This document shows, piece by piece, positions 12,846-24,251 of a stretch of DNA of 64,000 bases. The DNA lies in the NCBI GenBank assembly GCA_030562195.1, contig JAUJPP010000003.1, positions 48,986,602 through 49,050,601 of the forward strand, in the 5' to 3' direction. The notes below the pieces were generated by a model. That model saw only the letters and a program-made list of their open reading frames with translations, was not told where the DNA came from and ran no database searches. The stretch is from Nipponacmea schrenckii (Eukaryota; Mollusca; Gastropoda; Lottiidae). The position numbers and the translations under genes were made by a program. Positions within the stretch are counted from its first letter, which is position 1, and each line of letters begins with the position of its first letter.

Positions 12846-14290
12846 ACGGATGTAATACTTTAAAGTATTCTAAATAAATTCCATTTACTGATAACATATA
12901 CTTATCGCATTATTCATACACACGCCCACTTAGAAATGCGTTCATATGAAAGGATATGCATATGACATCCATGAAGATTTCATTTCATTGATTGCCCTTG
13001 GCGCTTCAATATTGGCAGGTGACTTGTAATTTTAGTTTTCTGTCGATTCTAATTAAAATCGGCAAGTAACTTTCTTTACGAACGTTCCTTGACTTATAAT
13101 CAGGTTTTAAAACTCTCAAATTAGATAAGTTTTGACTTTTTTTATTTATATCTGTTTATATAGTATGCAATACGTGGTTACATTTCACGCCTTGTATGAA
13201 TAATAAGTACCGGACATTGTATATGATGTATACATGTATTCAATATTAGACAAAGTTTAATGACAGTTCTGTTTCTAAACATCCTCAAGTTGACATTTAG
13301 CGTCCGTGAAATATAACGATTGATTAATGTTATCGACTAGATTGATATTATTGTTGTACATGCACACAAGCCTCAGTCATAACTACTCAGTGCTTACAAA
13401 TAACACAGGCGTTTGCGTATTACTGGCGTTATTTAACAGCACAATCCACTAGGGTAAAAATTACAATGAAAGGTGTTGTCTTATAGCTAGCTACAAGCAC
13501 AAGATACACGAGTATGTGTTCAGATTTAACCACAGGCTACATTGTAAGTTTGTGAAGCATGCATACTAAGCTGCAGTTTTGTAATCGTTGGCATCTATAA
13601 TTAGTGCTGATATTAAAGCTGCTGCGGTTATGACGGCTATGATGTTTCTTCCGGAAGTTCTTTTTTCATTTGATTGTGAACGGAACAGTCACTGTGCAGA
13701 ACCTGTTTGGAAGGTCGAATCGAACGATATTCTGTCTTAACTGGGATATATGATGACTGACGGCCTTCAGACCTGTAGAAAATCATTTCTCTACTTTTCA
13801 GTCTATATCCAAGAGAAATATTAAACTATTGAAGCAGAAAGACACAAATCTAGCGATTACCCTACATAAATGTATGTAGAAAACGATCAATAGAAGTCAA
13901 TCTCGCAATAATCTTAGATTTAAACGACATAATCGATATTAACTTCCGGTCCTTTCGTATCTAGTTTTCTTTCTGCTTCCGGTTCGTGGTCATGATTTGA
14001 GTATCATGACGTTTCACACCATCAATATCGTGTAATATTGGCATATGTACTTCCAGAATGTCGAGTAATTTGCATTAGTCGTATACTTTTATGATTAGAC
14101 TATTTTTCGACGTATAGGTTACCACTGATTGTATAGGCCTATCTTATTTATTAACAAGATAACAAATTCAGGCTGACAGATGACTTTAAATCTTTAATTT
14201 CAAATGCAAAAGATACAGCAGGGTTTGTTATATCAATAGAGTTAAGTTGTCCAGTAATATCTTTAAGATAATGTAGTTCATTTCAATCTC
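12846..14290. other. Gene-free stretch between P1 and P2
   Basis: Contains the 3' ends of P1 and P2, which converge here. Possible poly(A) signals for P2 on the minus strand are ATTAAA at 14198-14193 and AATAAA at 14152-14147. No exon or repeat was recognised. Confidence 0.5.
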
Positions 14291-15079
14291 TTAACAATGG
14301 CCACCATGGCAGCCACCTGAATACCCTCCGCAACTACCACCATAACAACCAGCTCTGACAGCAACGGGTGCTGCTGCTATGGCTACAGGTGCAGCTGCCA
14401 CAGCCACAGGTGCAGCTACTCTTACACCATATCCACCATAACCTCCACCATTACCATGGTAATTATTCACATTGATATTATTGACAGATGGTGTAAAGAC
14501 AAACTGTCTTGACAGATAATTGTAGGGAGCTGTGTTACATCTAATTCCTATACCCGAATATCCACCATAACAACTTCGACATGCACTGACCGTGTACGTT
14601 CTTCCATGACCACCAAACATTTGTCCACTGTAACCACCTGACACCGGATGCACACTGGCAAGAGGAAGTGCTTTGAAATAATTCAAACAATTTCCATAAC
14701 CACCAGTTCTATAATAGTTATGCACTATGTGGTTATTCTGATAGACAACTCTTCCTGGAGTGAAACAACTGGAGAAACGCACTCCTACTCCAGGATAAGA
14801 ACCACAACCTCCAATACCAAAGTAACCAGCAGATCTCTTCCTTCTCTGGACTGAATCTTCTTGTTCACCTTCGCGTACTGGCACAGTAGTTATGTTGACA
14901 AAGCCGTCTTTCTCGAAGAATTCCAGAAGTGCATCCAACGCTTCCTTATCCCAAAACTCGGTTCCAGATACATCTACTCGTGATACACCGGTGGAAACGT
15001 CAGCATCATATAGATTCAAATCAGGCTGTGCTGAGACGACGCCAATGATAAGAAGGAACACCAATGAAACAATAGCCAT
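14291..15079 (-). CDS. P2: secreted propeptide/cysteine-domain protein with Ala-Pro-Val and Gly-rich tail
   Basis: Intronless, 262 codons, ATG at 15079. Signal peptide ending VVSAQ (about 1-18), proregion with FFEKDGFVNITT (54-65), processing site RRKR at 79-82. The family domain (about 90-205) has all six cysteines: GCGSYP, SCFTPG, NCLNYF, SAC, SCYGG and IRCNTAPYN. The tail repeats AAPVAVA-like units and ends with two Cys-x4-Cys motifs (CYGGSC, CHGGHC). P4 is its closest relative in the domain (VHNYYR, ALPL, RC-TAPYN). Expected location is outside the cell after the secretory pathway. No enzyme motif is visible. Confidence 0.92.
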   Translation of the reverse strand: MAIVSLVFLLIIGVVSAQPDLNLYDADVSTGVSRVDVSGTEFWDKEALDALLEFFEKDGFVNITTVPVREGEQEDSVQRRKRSAGYFGIGGCGSYPGVGVRFSSCFTPGRVVYQNNHIVHNYYRTGGYGNCLNYFKALPLASVHPVSGGYSGQMFGGHGRTYTVSACRSCYGGYSGIGIRCNTAPYNYLSRQFVFTPSVNNINVNNYHGNGGGYGGYGVRVAAPVAVAAAPVAIAAAPVAVRAGCYGGSCGGYSGGCHGGHC

Positions 15080-15118
15080 TCTGTCAAACCAATGATAGCC
15101 AATTTCTCTTATTTAAGT

Positions 15119-15126
15119 CTTTTATA
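15119..15126 (-). promoter_or_regulatory. TATA box of P2
   Basis: On the minus strand the sequence reads AAAGTATAAAAG, with TATA starting at 15126, 47 bp before the P2 ATG. It matches the P1 and P3 boxes over 12 bases. Confidence 0.75.
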
Positions 15127-18100
15127 CTTTACAAATTTAAATTATTTAATACTCAAAATAAAAATTGTAATTTTGAGATGTCAGATTAATTTGTTTTGTT
15201 TTAAAGTAAATTGAATCAAGAACGGAATGTTTAAGATTGTTTTCGGTTATGTTAATTCATTGTTAATGACACTGATGAGATATTATTTTTTCTACATTGC
15301 GATTTAAGACAATTGATTTAATGAATTGAATTGATAGCCGACGACCCTGTTTAAAATCAATGAATACATCAGTATTTGTTTTTAAATTATTAACAGTTAT
15401 TAATTTCGTGGTAAAAAGTATACTAAGACGATGTGAATACTTCCGGGTTTAATGCAAATGATATCATAGTAAATAATAAGTTTGTTATTATTGTAACTTT
15501 ATTTGTCTTGAAATTTCTATTGTGGTACAGTTTACACTAAATTCAGTTAATCATTGTCAAGAGTCTATTTGTAGGCTGATTAGCCATAAGGACATGTTTG
15601 CTATTGGTGCGAGTAAACCCAAACTTACTTCAAAACTTGACCCGGGTTGAATGAGGTTGTAGGTGGTTGAAGAAGGTAGATACATTGAACCGTTGATAAA
15701 ATTGAAGAAAATCTAAATATCTGACTAATTATCTGATGCGACGTCGTTTTAGCAAAAAATATAGCTTAGGCCGATGTTAAAAGATTAAAAGGCTAGTCTT
15801 TGTAGTCTTTCAAAGCTTTAAAATAATGTCATTTGAAAATAGTCGCAAACTTAAATGAAATGTAAATGCTTCATTGGTTTTGTCAATTCTATTTTCTTTT
15901 CAATTGTATCAATTATTTATATTCCATAATATCAGTTGTGAAAGCAATTTCTGTTATTTGAGAATTGTATCCCTTTGACTTATATTTGACATCTTGCTAT
16001 CAAGTGTAAGGACTTATTGTTTTACAGTTGTCTTCTTATCCATATTTCGTTACTAGAAGGTAAAATATCAATTACTTGGCTTGAACTATAAATATATTAT
16101 TAAACAAAGTCATTGTGTAATGGTTTAAATCTTAAAGAGGAGGAGTGTATCAGCTTCATAAAATTCAGAAATATGTCTTATAGGACGAACACGAAATAGG
16201 CTTCTGAGTATATGATAAAATATGTGAAATCCTGGATACCGAAAGGTAAAATCACAAGGGACTTGGCCCAAGTGATTTGTCCGGTGTAAGAGTTATAAAT
16301 ATCATAAAACACTATGGAAAGTGTGAAAAACAAAAAACAAAAATTAAATATGGGGCGCAACTCGTGCCTTCATGACAATTTCATCAACCAGCAAGATAGG
16401 CTTACTGTTTTTAAAGCTATTATATCTTAAACGTAAACCACCTAGAAGATTTGGCCTGGAGTAAAAGAAAAGTTGGCGTTTTTAACGGTTTATTTAGACC
16501 CTATAAATATTTCTTACTTGCTTCTAATATCTCTATTTTGCTAAGCGTTAACACAACCTTCGGTTGTTCGAATTTTTGTCAGGGGAGCAATTTATTTTTT
16601 GAGGAAGCATTGTCTGTAGTCATATACATAATATAGCAAGAAAGTCCTTTTGTTACTAATCTACTACAATCTCACAATCTCACACCAAGGCACCACAGTA
16701 CCAACAAACCACCATAATAGTAACCTAACCAATCAAGACCTACATCACCACAAACAAAAGGACGTCCCTAACAGTCCCTTACACGTACCCAACCAAAATC
16801 CTACGTGAACCATAAAAAGACAAATCTTAACTTAACGAACAATGAATCCCGTATAAACGGATGAATCTGAAAAATTGATGTCAATGCCATAGTTAAAAGA
16901 ATTTATGAAATTAATGTATATAAAACAGAAAACAGAGAAACCGAAAATTAGCTTACACGAACCCAACCGACGTACTCAAACGCCTCCCTTATTATGAGCC
17001 TATTGTAACATCGAAACGAAAAGCAAAAAGGAAATGGAGAAAATGAAAGAAAAACAAAATAATAAGAAAATATTTTATTACTAGAGTAAATTTAAATTAC
17101 TAAAATCCGAACTCCCAGCACCTAGCTGAATCCTATCTTTAACATTTTAATAACTAAAATTCGAATACTTGCACATAGCTGCGCCCCACCTTTAAAATTT
17201 AAATTAATGAATGTCTAGAAATGTTATGATACTAGTATATGGATCAACGTACTCAAACATATTATAAGACTTTTCCCACTTCTAGCTAGCCATAATTAAT
17301 AGAAAATCGAACGTAACCAATCAGGAAGTTTCGAGCCGACCAAAAAGTACTCGAAACTCGTTTGTACTATACTGAGAAAAATTCATCCTTTATTGGATTT
17401 ATAAAACAGATTTTCTCCCCTGAACAAATTTTGTAACTTTTAAAAATGAAAGATGGGGTTATCTATTAAAAAGAATTTGCATGCATTTAAAAATTTTAAA
17501 ATAACAAGTCATCGCAGATTACCCAAGGGACTTAAAATTTGTTATGATAAAATACTAATTTTATGATTTTTTTCTAATATTTTTATGATATTCATTGCCA
17601 GAAGGATGTTGCACACTGCCATAAGTTATACGTACCAAAAATAAACACTACGGACTTTATTTCTCGAAATCAGTCTCAAATCATATCATTTCTAGCTATA
17701 TATTCTTTAATATTGTTTCAGTGATTCTGAGCATGGATTCTATGGAATACATTTATCATAGTGTTGTAATAAAGCAATTCAAGGGAGAGTCTCCTTAGCT
17801 GGGGGAACAAATATGGGAGGGCTGTCTTTATGGGGGAGAAACTAGTCGCAACTTTTTAGGTTCAGATTCTAAACGCAGAAGTGCTACAGAAGCACCTTGG
17901 GCGCGTGTCTTTCATAGAGGTTTTCCATCAAGTACAATTTTTTACAAAAGTAATATTGATTTTTGTGCATTCAACACGAAATTGCATATGCTCTCAAATT
18001 TACTTACAAGTTGGTGCAGTTATCACAGTGGAATTCGTTATCCAATCTTAATATACGATGAAAATAGAAACGAAAATCCTCAACGTGAAATGATAGTATA

Positions 18101-18400
18101 TTAAGACATTGAATGCACTGCACGAAAAGCATTATTTTAAGCAATGAATTATCGTGTATATAGTTATCAGTGAAAACGTTGTCAGGTGGACTAGAATAGG
18201 ACATTTCTTATATCGGTTTTTCCTTTAATTTGCTTGTGTTGGGTTTTGGAAACTTACTTAAGATATGGGTAAATTGCATTGTCAGCTCCCAGTAATACAG
18301 ACAGCTGTCAGTTAACTGTTTTCAGATGTGGATAATTTTCTACTGTTATTCCCGTTAGGAAGGACAGTAAATTATTGAATGCTATTTAACTATTGCTTAT
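15127..18400. other. Gene-free stretch between P2 and P3
   Basis: No supported exon. From about 16660 to 17250 the plus strand is unusually A/C-rich and G-poor with many short CCA and ACC steps. The rest is ordinary AT-rich DNA. Confidence 0.45.
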
Positions 18401-18406
18401 TTATTT
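18401..18406 (-). terminator. Poly(A) signal of P3
   Basis: AATAAA on the minus strand about 80 bp after the P3 stop codon. Confidence 0.6.
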
Positions 18407-18483
18407 CAAATAAAAATTGAATTAAAAAAAAAACAGACAAGTGACATAAATTATACGTATCAATAGATTTACGTCTCCGATTT

Positions 18484-19365
18484 CTAACATACTACACCAG
18501 CTCCGGGAGTGCAACCAGATTGGCCAGCATAGCCGCTACAGTCAGCTCCGTTACAAGACACTCGTCCTAAAGAACCTTGTGGGTATCCGTAGTTGTAGGC
18601 AGGAACGTAGTCGCTTCCGTATCTTCCATAACCAGCGGGATATCCATAAACTCCAGAACCAGAAACAGAACCTCCATAACCTCCATAACCCCCATAACCT
18701 CCATAGCCTCCATAGCCTCCTTGAGCGTAGCCTCCGTCTTCAACACTGACGCTTACTCTGAAGATGAACTGTCGAACGAGGTTTCCGTATGGACTTCCCA
18801 CACCTCGGAAAGAAATTCCGGGATTTCCATTATAGCAACTTTGACAGGCATCGACATTGTAGGCTCGGTTACCACCTAATACCAGACGTCCAGAATATCC
18901 ATTATCAGTTGGCGCAACATTGGATAAGGGCAAAGAGTTGAAGTAATTTAAACAGTTGTCATAGTTTCCTTGTCTGTAATAATTTCTGTATAAGGTGTTA
19001 CGGGCGTAATATCCGTTTCCTGGAGTGAAACATCTTACAAAATTGGTTCCAGCAGTAGGGTAGGCACCACATCCTGCTGCAGAGCCTCCGTAACCACCAG
19101 CATAACCACCAGCATAACCACCAGCATAACCTCCACCATAACCTCCAGCATAGCCTCCTAATCGACCTAGCAATCCCCCACCATGAACAGCAGATCTCTT
19201 CTTTCTTGCAGCAACAGTTGTCAAATCGACGAATCCATCATCTTCATAAACTACAACAGCGTTAATAATTTCGGTTTCTTTCTTCGGTGGTTCCGATGTA
19301 GGTGGTTCTGTTTGAGCAAATACAGCGACTGTCAAAAGACAGATAGTAAAACCACCAAAAATCAT
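18484..19365 (-). CDS. P3: secreted propeptide/cysteine-domain protein with Gly-Gly-Tyr repeats
   Basis: Intronless, 293 codons from the ATG at 19365; the frame is open further upstream but has no other ATG. Signal peptide MIFGGFTICLLTVAVFAQ, proregion with EDDGFVDLTT (41-50), site RKKR at 54-57. Then come GGYAGGYG repeats (about 62-96), the family domain with five cysteines (GCGAYP, RCFTPG, NCLNYF, DAC, SCYNG), a second GGYGGYGG run, and a tail with CNGADC and CTPGAGVVC. The sixth family cysteine is Gly (ISFRGVGSPYG), leaving an odd number (nine) in the mature chain. GGY repeats are common in shell, silk-like and adhesive proteins; a matrix role is inferred only. Confidence 0.92.
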   Translation of the reverse strand: MIFGGFTICLLTVAVFAQTEPPTSEPPKKETEIINAVVVYEDDGFVDLTTVAARKKRSAVHGGGLLGRLGGYAGGYGGGYAGGYAGGYAGGYGGSAAGCGAYPTAGTNFVRCFTPGNGYYARNTLYRNYYRQGNYDNCLNYFNSLPLSNVAPTDNGYSGRLVLGGNRAYNVDACQSCYNGNPGISFRGVGSPYGNLVRQFIFRVSVSVEDGGYAQGGYGGYGGYGGYGGYGGSVSGSGVYGYPAGYGRYGSDYVPAYNYGYPQGSLGRVSCNGADCSGYAGQSGCTPGAGVVC

Positions 19366-19432
19366 GATGACAAGAGAAAGATCACTATCGTCTGCCAAAA
19401 CTTGTGATGGCCAAAACTCGTTTAGTCATGTG

Positions 19433-19440
19433 CTTTTATA
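19433..19440 (-). promoter_or_regulatory. TATA box of P3
   Basis: Minus-strand AAAGTATAAAAG with TATA starting at 19440, 75 bp before the ATG. A CCATCAC initiator-like site lies 30 bp downstream (19410-19404), the same sequence and spacing as at P4. An ATG at 19429 lies before this predicted start and is probably not transcribed. Confidence 0.75.
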
Positions 19441-20902
19441 CTTTATTTTGTGAGGTGTCGTCAAACGTACGTCAAATTATGTAAATTTTTGAGAATAATT
19501 CTATCTTTTTCCGCTCTTTTGTTTTTTTGGGGGAAAGGGTTGGTGTTTGTTTCGATAGCTTTAAGATTCGCAGAACATATCCCATGTAATAATTATTGGT
19601 CTGAACAGGGAGGCAATGTGACAATTAAGAGAGAAAATCGGGGGAATAAGATGTTGAAAGACGACTCAACTCGTCTCAATTGAAACCGTTAAGAGCAATT
19701 AGTCGTGTGTTACCTCCCCCTTGTTCTTGTTTTAGAAAAAGCTGGCATGAATACATAATCTGTGGCGATGAATAAGTGTAAACATAGTCTACACAATTTA
19801 ATGATATAATATTGCTTTGAATTTCAATCAATTTCTATTTTTGTCGTCAAGAGTAAATTTGAATACAACAATCGAGGGGAGGAGATAGTACATCTCGGAC
19901 ACTGGCCAATTACGCCTTTGTTTTGTTGACTGACTCAGGACATGTTGACAGTTGTACTGTTTACCAAGCTTCCACTAGTTTGTGATGTTGCTTTAATTTA
20001 TGTACATAGTCTTCACTCGCAATTCTTAATTGAATTTTTCGTCCTGAACTTCTTAATATCTGTAGCCATTAAATCTTACCCGGTGTTTCAGAAGAGTTTT
20101 TTGACGGGCTTTAAATTGTGCACATGTGCCATATTCTGTGATATTGTATTACTTTCCGGTATAATGAGAAGGTTTTAATTCTATCTTGGTAATTCTATTA
20201 GACAAAACAAACTGTTTTATTTTACACTTATATCATATAATTGTACAGGAAATTAAAGGAATGGATTCGCCTTATTTGGTGCACGTGATAGACTGATTGA
20301 TTCCACTTTTCCGAATAAAAATATCTTTATCTAAAAGTACCTACATGTACAATATTGTCAAACTTCATGTTAAGTGACATATGTGTGGAATTGAGATTCA
20401 ATTAACTATTAACTTATGTTCTTTCGCTTAGTTATGGACAGCTGGACATCGATAAACATTGTTTTCGTTTAAGTCTTTCTAGATCCAACACGTAACCTGG
20501 TTATTAAAACAGAGTATAGATTTCTAAGATGTAATCACAAATTAAAAATGTAAACAACCGACCAAATTTTTTTTTTTTTGATTAAAAGTTTATGAGCAAT
20601 AGTGTTGAAAAAAGGATAGATATTGCAACATTTTAATATATTATGAAAACTTGGTTTATAGTTACCATTGGGATTATATGAAATGTTTCTAGTCTGCGTG
20701 AACCCCAGAGGTCTATTCACATTTTTCAAGCGAAAGAACAAAATATACAATGACCCCAATCTAGTGGCATGTTATTGGTTAAAATATGAGGCATTATCTA
20801 ATCTACTAAATTTTCAAGAAATCAGGTGGGGCTCCACTGGGGTACAAATTATTTGTCTATATTCGGTCTGAAATGTGGGACACTTTTTCAATGTATTTTC
20901 TA

Positions 20903-20904
<2 letters not shown>

Positions 20905-20955
<51 letters not shown>

Positions 20956-20960
20956 ATATA
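20905..20960. repeat. (TA)n microsatellite
   Basis: Two or three adjacent runs of alternating TA, broken by AATA. Confidence 0.9.
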
Positions 20961-21183
20961 AGTCCAATATGCGTGATTTAACAAGCTTATCAAGTTTTGA
21001 CAAGTATTTTATTTTCAATATCCGAAATTAGGTGAATGTTACTTTTTTGATCAGAAATTTTAATAATTTAATTATATAAATTATTAGGATAAATTTATAT
21101 TAGTAGATTATCAAAGTATCAAATATATTATTTATTTGTATATAGTTTATTCCAAGATTTTTATTCTAAATTATATATATTTA

Positions 21184-21900
21184 ATCATAAAATATATATA
21201 ATAAATTATACTTTTCATCATATTTATTTTAAAATTGTTCTATTTACGAACTTGATTCCATTTATCTAATGTTTGTGGACGGGGTCGGGCTGGGCTGGAA
21301 AATTAAAATTGTTTCATAGATGGATAGAGATTTTTATGAGATCAAATGAACTCAGATACTTTTGACACAATATATAAAATATTTATGATATTAATATTAT
21401 AAAGATCTAGGTAGCATTATCAAAGTTCTATAAAAAGATTGATCTTATTCTGCTTCTGTACGAGTTTCTTCCAAGCGATTCGTTTTTTTCCTAAATTACT
21501 TTACATTTGAAGATCATAAAATATATATAATAAATTAAAACATTTTCAATCATATTCGTATATTTAAAATTGTTGCTAACTTTATCTGTGTACTTGATAC
21601 CATTTATATCATAATGTTTGGTGGGACGGGGATCCCGGGGCGTGGGGCAGGAAAATTAATTTAAAATTCTGTTTCATAGGAATGGATGTAGAAAGATGTA
21701 TTTAGTAAAGATTCACAATGAACACAGTATACTGTCTGACCACAATATTTACAGAATCATTCTATGAGAATCTCTAACATTAACGAAAAGAATCCTGATT
21801 CTTAAGACTTGTGGGTATCTGAATTCTTTTATAGATATAAATATTTATTTTGTTGGGAGGGGGGTAGGATAAAATTATGTTTCTTGGGGTCAGTAAGGTC
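21184..21900. repeat. Degenerate ~330-bp tandem duplication with G-rich patches
   Basis: ATCATAAAATATATATAATA occurs at about 21185 and 21513. Each copy is followed by similar sequence leading to a G-rich patch (GGACGGGGTCGGGCTGGG near 21278; GGGACGGGGATCCCGGGG near 21623) and then a TTTCATAG motif. A third G-rich patch near 21854 may be a partial copy. Confidence 0.7.
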
Positions 21901-23580
21901 AGATAATCAACTTATCATTTTAATCATGTCTTTGACGTGATCTTACGGTTTGACGTTGTATTAGCTCTTCACTATATAGGTGTCGCCATCTGCACGTCAA
22001 TTTCAAGAGCGATAAGATGAATTTCTATATAAAAATACCTACATGCATATTTTATCTGTTAATTAGTCTGTACTGCATAAAACAAAAGTTAAGTTAAATT
22101 TAGCGATTCAAGTGTTTGTATCTGTGTCGGGTTATTTATTCAGTGAAGTCTTTGACTCTTTGAAGATGGCACTTATCAATTTTCACCTGTTGTGTCCATA
22201 TTTGAATAATGTTGAGTGAAGATGGCAGGTAATTAGGAAATGTAAAACCAAGTAAATTCAACATGTCAAGTATTCTGTTCACACACTTCACTTTAACCAT
22301 CTCTAGTAATTGGACCAAACCTTACACCATTTAACAACTTCACATTTATCAAGAAGAGAGTTCCTTTTTTCCTATTCGAATAACTTGTGTTTTACAAAAT
22401 TCAGCTGATTTTAATCTATCGTCTAAATGTTCGAGCATAAAATCTATATTATTTTTAACACGACAAAATAAAAGTAAATAATTTGATATTTTCTTACATT
22501 TACTTGCAAAACCGTAGAAATTTCAGGAACGGTATATATCCCAAAGAGACCACGGTTTCGTAGAAACGGAACAGAACTATTTTGTCGTTTATTTATGCTT
22601 ACGTGATTCATCTGATTGTAGTCGGAAACTTATAGCTGCACCAGTAAATTGCTTTAAAACATCGCAACAGTTGTGCAGAAAAATATGGGCAAGAATTACA
22701 CCGAAAGACCACCGTGATTCTCCAATAATTATTGTCTGTCCTTAAGTAGTAAACATCTGTAAAATCAACCTTGCGAACCAATCTGGTGGCTTTTGCTTTT
22801 CAATGAAAATCCAGGAATTTCAGGAAGTGCAATGGTTGGAGAGTTAACAGTACGTAAAGTGCCTGACCTTTACTGGTTTCGTGTTTTAAATTCATAGATT
22901 GGCGATAATACGAGAAAAATTGACTTTTTTTAAGTAAATTGTTTAATTGCATTGCTTTTTCCGTATTCATTCGGTTTCAGTTGCCCAATTCACCATTTTG
23001 TCCAAAGACTGGTGCTTTAAATATATAGTTTAGGTTGAAGGAGACAAGGACAAGCTTTACCTAAATAAGGAAGATATGACTTTTTCTTCTTTCGGTTTCA
23101 AGCTAATTATAGTCAAATGTATAATTATAGATGATATAAGAGATTTTCATATATTCATTGATGAATCTGGCAACGTTATTTTTTGTTCATTTGTTGTTCT
23201 TTTTTTAAAAACTTGACTTGAAATAGCCATTTGATATGTTTAATGTTTAAGATAGATAACAAACCAAATAAAGATTAAAAAACAGAATTTAATTTGTACA
23301 TCATACTTACGAATTATTCCTTTATTTTATTTTAAGAGAATTTCTTGCTCTACATCCTACAACAATGTTTGGATAATTGGGCGATTACACCTTCAATTAA
23401 AACAAAAAACCTGCATTAACCTTTAATTTTACCCTTGTAGTATTTCAAGAAAAACCTCAAATAACATGCTTTGTTTATTTTTGGACCCAAGATTGTTTTT
23501 TAAAAAGTCATCGTCCAGTTTAATTAAATGTTTTAAATTTGACACTTTACTAGAAAAAAACACGCCATGCTTAGAGAGGG

Positions 23581-23588
23581 TATAAAAG
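23581..23588 (+). promoter_or_regulatory. TATA box of P4
   Basis: TATAAAAG 74 bp before the P4 ATG. CCATCAC at 23610 is placed 29-30 bp downstream, as in P3, and is a likely initiator. Confidence 0.75.
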
Positions 23589-23654
23589 AAGAAAGGATTT
23601 CAGATCAGACCATCACCGTTTTATTGTTGGACAAAGTGATCTTCATCTATCGTC

Positions 23655-24251
23655 ATGGCTGCCAGTCTTGTATGCTTGGTTACTTTCCTATTTGTCGGAG
23701 CCATCTTCTGTCAGGAACCACCAAAAAATGATACTTTAGCTACAACGGATGTTTGTATCGCCGTAGGAAAGGCGTTAGAGGATGACGACTTCGCAAATGT
23801 TAAGGCACAAGGGAATGGAGCCGAAAGACAGAAGAGAAGTGTTTTAGGAGGATATACTGGATATGCACTTGGTGATGGTTGTGGTGCCTTTCCAGCTGCT
23901 TCAGTCAGTTTCATGAGATGTTTCAATCCTGGCAACACATACGTTGAAAGAAACCAAATTGTCCACAATTACTACCGTGCTGGTACCTACGATAATTGCC
24001 TGAACTACTTCCGAGCATTACCTTTGACCGGAGTTGTCCCGGCTGCTACTGGATACGTGGGACACTTCACTCATCAAAGCAGAACCTACACTGTCAATAC
24101 CTGTAACAACTGCTATGGTGGTTATTCTGGGATCTCTGTTCGATGTGACACCGCTCCCTACAACCACCTCGTCAGAAACTTCGTTTTCCAGCCAGCTGTC
24201 CATTACAGCGGTTATGCTTATGGCAATGGTTGCACTGGTGCCTGGTGTTAA
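23655..24251 (+). CDS. P4: compact secreted propeptide/cysteine-domain protein
   Basis: Intronless, 198 codons, the shortest member and close to the bare family plan. Signal peptide MAASLVCLVTFLFVGAIFCQ, proregion with LEDDDF (41-46) and one cysteine, site RQKR at 58-61. The domain carries six cysteines (GCGAFP, RCFNPG, NCLNYF, NTC, NCYGG, VRCDTAPYN), followed by a short tail ending in one Cys-x4-Cys motif (CTGAWC) at the C-terminus. The mature chain has eight cysteines, an even number, compatible with full intramolecular pairing. It lies upstream of P5 in the same orientation. Confidence 0.93.
   Translation: MAASLVCLVTFLFVGAIFCQEPPKNDTLATTDVCIAVGKALEDDDFANVKAQGNGAERQKRSVLGGYTGYALGDGCGAFPAASVSFMRCFNPGNTYVERNQIVHNYYRAGTYDNCLNYFRALPLTGVVPAATGYVGHFTHQSRTYTVNTCNNCYGGYSGISVRCDTAPYNHLVRNFVFQPAVHYSGYAYGNGCTGAWC

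Larger units (their letters stand above)
19441..23580. other. Gene-free stretch between P3 and P4
   Basis: Divergent intergenic region of P3 (-) and P4 (+). It holds a (TA)n microsatellite at about 20905-20960 and a degenerate tandem duplication with GC-rich patches at 21184-21900. No exon could be supported. Confidence 0.5.

Noticed and set aside
19366..19398. Upstream extension of the P3 frame
   Set aside because: The open frame continues 11 codons upstream but begins at TTG; the first in-frame ATG is at 19365 and gives a proper signal peptide.
19385..19429. Short upstream ORF before P3
   Set aside because: Its ATG is only about 11 bp from the TATA box, upstream of the predicted transcription start, so it is probably not in the mRNA.
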